Shown: positions 22,508-23,826 of the stretch, in pieces | Position numbering within the stretch: position 1 is the stretch's first letter | Layout: the number at the start of each line of letters is the position of its first letter | Source of the DNA: Tannerellaceae bacterium | GTDB taxonomy: Bacteria > Bacteroidota > Bacteroidia > Bacteroidales > Tannerellaceae | Assembly (NCBI GenBank): GCA_031267205.1 | Contig: JAIRZN010000078.1 | Location: 1-23,826 of the forward strand | Direction: 5' to 3' | DNA: 23,826 nt | Translations under genes and position numbers: made by a program | Notes under the pieces: model-generated | The model's database searches: none | Told to the model about the DNA's origin: nothing | Seen by the model: only the letters and a program-made list of their open reading frames with translations

Positions 22508-22575
22508 AGCAAGCTTGAAGGCGGGAAACGGTTGATAACTTTTTTAATATATTTATTAGCAATACAAAATTAATG

Positions 22576-22604
22576 TATAGATTTGCGACGCTAACAAATC
22601 TATA
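22576..22604. promoter_or_regulatory. Inverted repeat carrying a -7 element in both directions
   Basis: Perfect 10-bp arms, TATAGATTTG (22576-22585) and CAAATCTATA (22595-22604), enclose 9 nt. The left arm contains TAGATTTG, a TAnnTTTG -7 element on the + strand that would start transcription near 22592, about 69 nt before the ATG at 22661. The right arm contains the same element on the minus strand. It could be a bidirectional promoter or an operator over the promoter. Confidence 0.6.
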
Positions 22605-22660
22605 ACATATCACTGATACACCTATATAATAATGAAGTCTTAAATCAACAGAAATATCTT

Positions 22661-23826
22661 ATGATAACAAACAGGAATCGTAAATTGCAATTTGCGGCCG
22701 CCGTGCTTATATCGTCGGCCGCCGTGCTGCTCCCTTCTTGCGTGAGGGAACAGCTTATTGAGGGTGGAAGCGAAGATCCGGTCGAGGTGAAGTTTATCGC
22801 CGACACCGACGCTGACGCCGGAACTCGTACCTCAGCCGATGGCAACTTCTGGCTGACTGCCGACGAGATTGGCATATACATGTCTGCCTCAGGACAGCCG
22901 CTCTCCTCTTCTACCATCCGCAACGGAGCGGATAACCGTAAGTATCGCCCGCAGACGGCGACGGTAGCAGCGCCGCTATCCCCTGCCACAGCCGACCAGT
23001 CTATTTATTTCCCGGGTAACGAGACGGTAGACTTCAGGGCATACTATCCCTGGAAAGCCACAGGGACGGGCGCCGGCGATATAAACAACTACGTATACCC
23101 CATCGACCTTACCGACCAGAGCGATCCGTCCGCCATAGACCTCCTCTACGCGGTCAAAACGGATATGGGCAACAGTCTTACCGCCGTCAACCTGGCCTTT
23201 GCGCACCGGCTAAGCAAAATAAGCCTTCACGTAAAGAAAGGGGCCGATATAGCTTCGGTCGACTTTAGCGCAGCCACGGCCACCATCAGCGGTATGCCGG
23301 CTACGGGCGATTTCTCGCTCTCCTCCGCCGCAATAACAGCAGGGCCTGCCGTCGACTTACAGGCGAAAAAGGTCCCCGCCGCAGCCACTTTCGACGCAAG
23401 CTTTGAAGCCCTCATCATCCCGCAGGCAGCATCCGCCGGACGCAAGGTAGTCTTTGCTGCCGGAGGTAATAATTACGAATGGATCATCCCCGCGACAGCC
23501 GCCTTCGAAGCCGGCAAGAATCATATCTACGCCCTCACCCTCAGCTCAACAGGCGTGGAAGAGGAAGGCGAGCTTGTAGCCGCTATCGGCGCCCTTACCC
23601 CCTGGTTCAATATAGACCACACCGCGACCCGCGCAATAGAAAAGATATTGGTACATGCCGGCACGTTCACAATGGGCAGCCCCGCAACGGAACCATATAG
23701 AGGGTCCAATGAAGACCAGCATTCAGTTACGCTGACGAAGGACTTTTATATCGGCAAATACGAAGTCACCAACGCCCAGTATGCAGCCTTCCTGAACACA
23801 AACGGGATAACAGGCGTGTATGACGG
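22661..23826 (+). CDS. Fimbrillin-like lipoprotein fused to an FGE/SUMF1 domain (partial, runs off the right edge)
   Basis: 388 codons are visible with no stop. The N-terminus is a lipoprotein signal (MITNRNRKLQFAAAVLISSA) with lipobox LPSC and C27 lipidated. Residues about 40-300 look like a fimbrillin/Mfa-like domain: TRTSADGNFWLTADEIGIYM (55-74), a strand-rich middle with FPGNETVDFRAYYPW, and NLAFAHRLSKISLHV typical of this family. A linker (about 300-327) leads to the start of a formylglycine-generating-enzyme/SUMF1 domain: ILVHAGTFTMGSP (329-341), then DFYIGKYEVTNAQYAAFLN (361-379). In related proteins this domain modifies sulfatase cysteines or binds ligands. The catalytic cysteine part lies beyond the window, so activity is unknown. 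The lipid anchor predicts surface or periplasmic placement. Confidence 0.9.
   Translation, partial: MITNRNRKLQFAAAVLISSAAVLLPSCVREQLIEGGSEDPVEVKFIADTDADAGTRTSADGNFWLTADEIGIYMSASGQPLSSSTIRNGADNRKYRPQTATVAAPLSPATADQSIYFPGNETVDFRAYYPWKATGTGAGDINNYVYPIDLTDQSDPSAIDLLYAVKTDMGNSLTAVNLAFAHRLSKISLHVKKGADIASVDFSAATATISGMPATGDFSLSSAAITAGPAVDLQAKKVPAAATFDASFEALIIPQAASAGRKVVFAAGGNNYEWIIPATAAFEAGKNHIYALTLSSTGVEEEGELVAAIGALTPWFNIDHTATRAIEKILVHAGTFTMGSPATEPYRGSNEDQHSVTLTKDFYIGKYEVTNAQYAAFLNTNGITGVYD

Noticed and set aside
22576..22604. Invertible promoter flanked by recombinase sites
   Set aside because: The arms are 10 bp and only 9 nt apart, too short and close for the site-specific inversion known in Bacteroides, and no recombinase gene is near.

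Overview
The window looks like chromosomal DNA from the Bacteroidota, most likely the order Bacteroidales. Several signs agree. Many genes have the TAnnTTTG promoter -7 element typical of that phylum. The encoded families fit it: a DUF2795 small protein, an AddB-type nuclease without an ATP-binding loop, a long IMP dehydrogenase variant, and a fimbrillin-type lipoprotein. Shine-Dalgarno sites are weak throughout. I cannot name the genus from sequence alone.

Layout. 1-331 is an intergenic tandem repeat array (A1), followed by a G-rich stretch and class I fumarase (554-2170, +). A minus-strand block follows: an SDR epimerase, a metal ABC ATPase and a metal-binding lipoprotein (2190-4721, overlapping genes), a DUF2795 protein, a PduO-type cobalamin adenosyltransferase and a SAM methyltransferase. 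Divergent from it are a PadR regulator and a PspC membrane protein (6639-8090, +). addB (8141-10999, -) lies downstream of a terminator hairpin and a two-gene zeta-toxin-like unit (11070-11808, -) whose small second gene is only 56 codons. Array A2 (12005-12371) precedes rnr (12486-14657, +). An IMP dehydrogenase and a GH36 alpha-galactosidase (16889-18382 and 14665-16860, -) come next. Array A3 (18794-19060) lies upstream of the IMP dehydrogenase. Then come a Gfo/Idh/MocA oxidoreductase, gapA and tRNA-Val(GAC), all minus. Array A4 (22151-22507) precedes a lipoprotein that joins a fimbrillin-like N-terminus to a sulfatase-modifying-factor (FGE/SUMF1) domain and runs off the right edge.

How the genes work together. 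Most are housekeeping: fumarase, glyceraldehyde-3-phosphate dehydrogenase, purine synthesis, RNA decay, recombination, metal uptake and cobalamin activation. The accessory parts are the zeta-like pair, the fimbrillin-SUMF1 lipoprotein and the glycan enzymes.

The most unusual feature is the set of four different intergenic tandem arrays in under 24 kb, each 5' of a gene. Their periods are 41/42, 21, 41 and 42/43 bp, close to two or four turns of B-DNA, and every unit carries a palindrome or hairpin. A1 shares sequence with A3 and with A4, so these look like diverged members of one repeat family. A2 shows a paired substitution that preserves its palindrome. I know of no described function for such a family.
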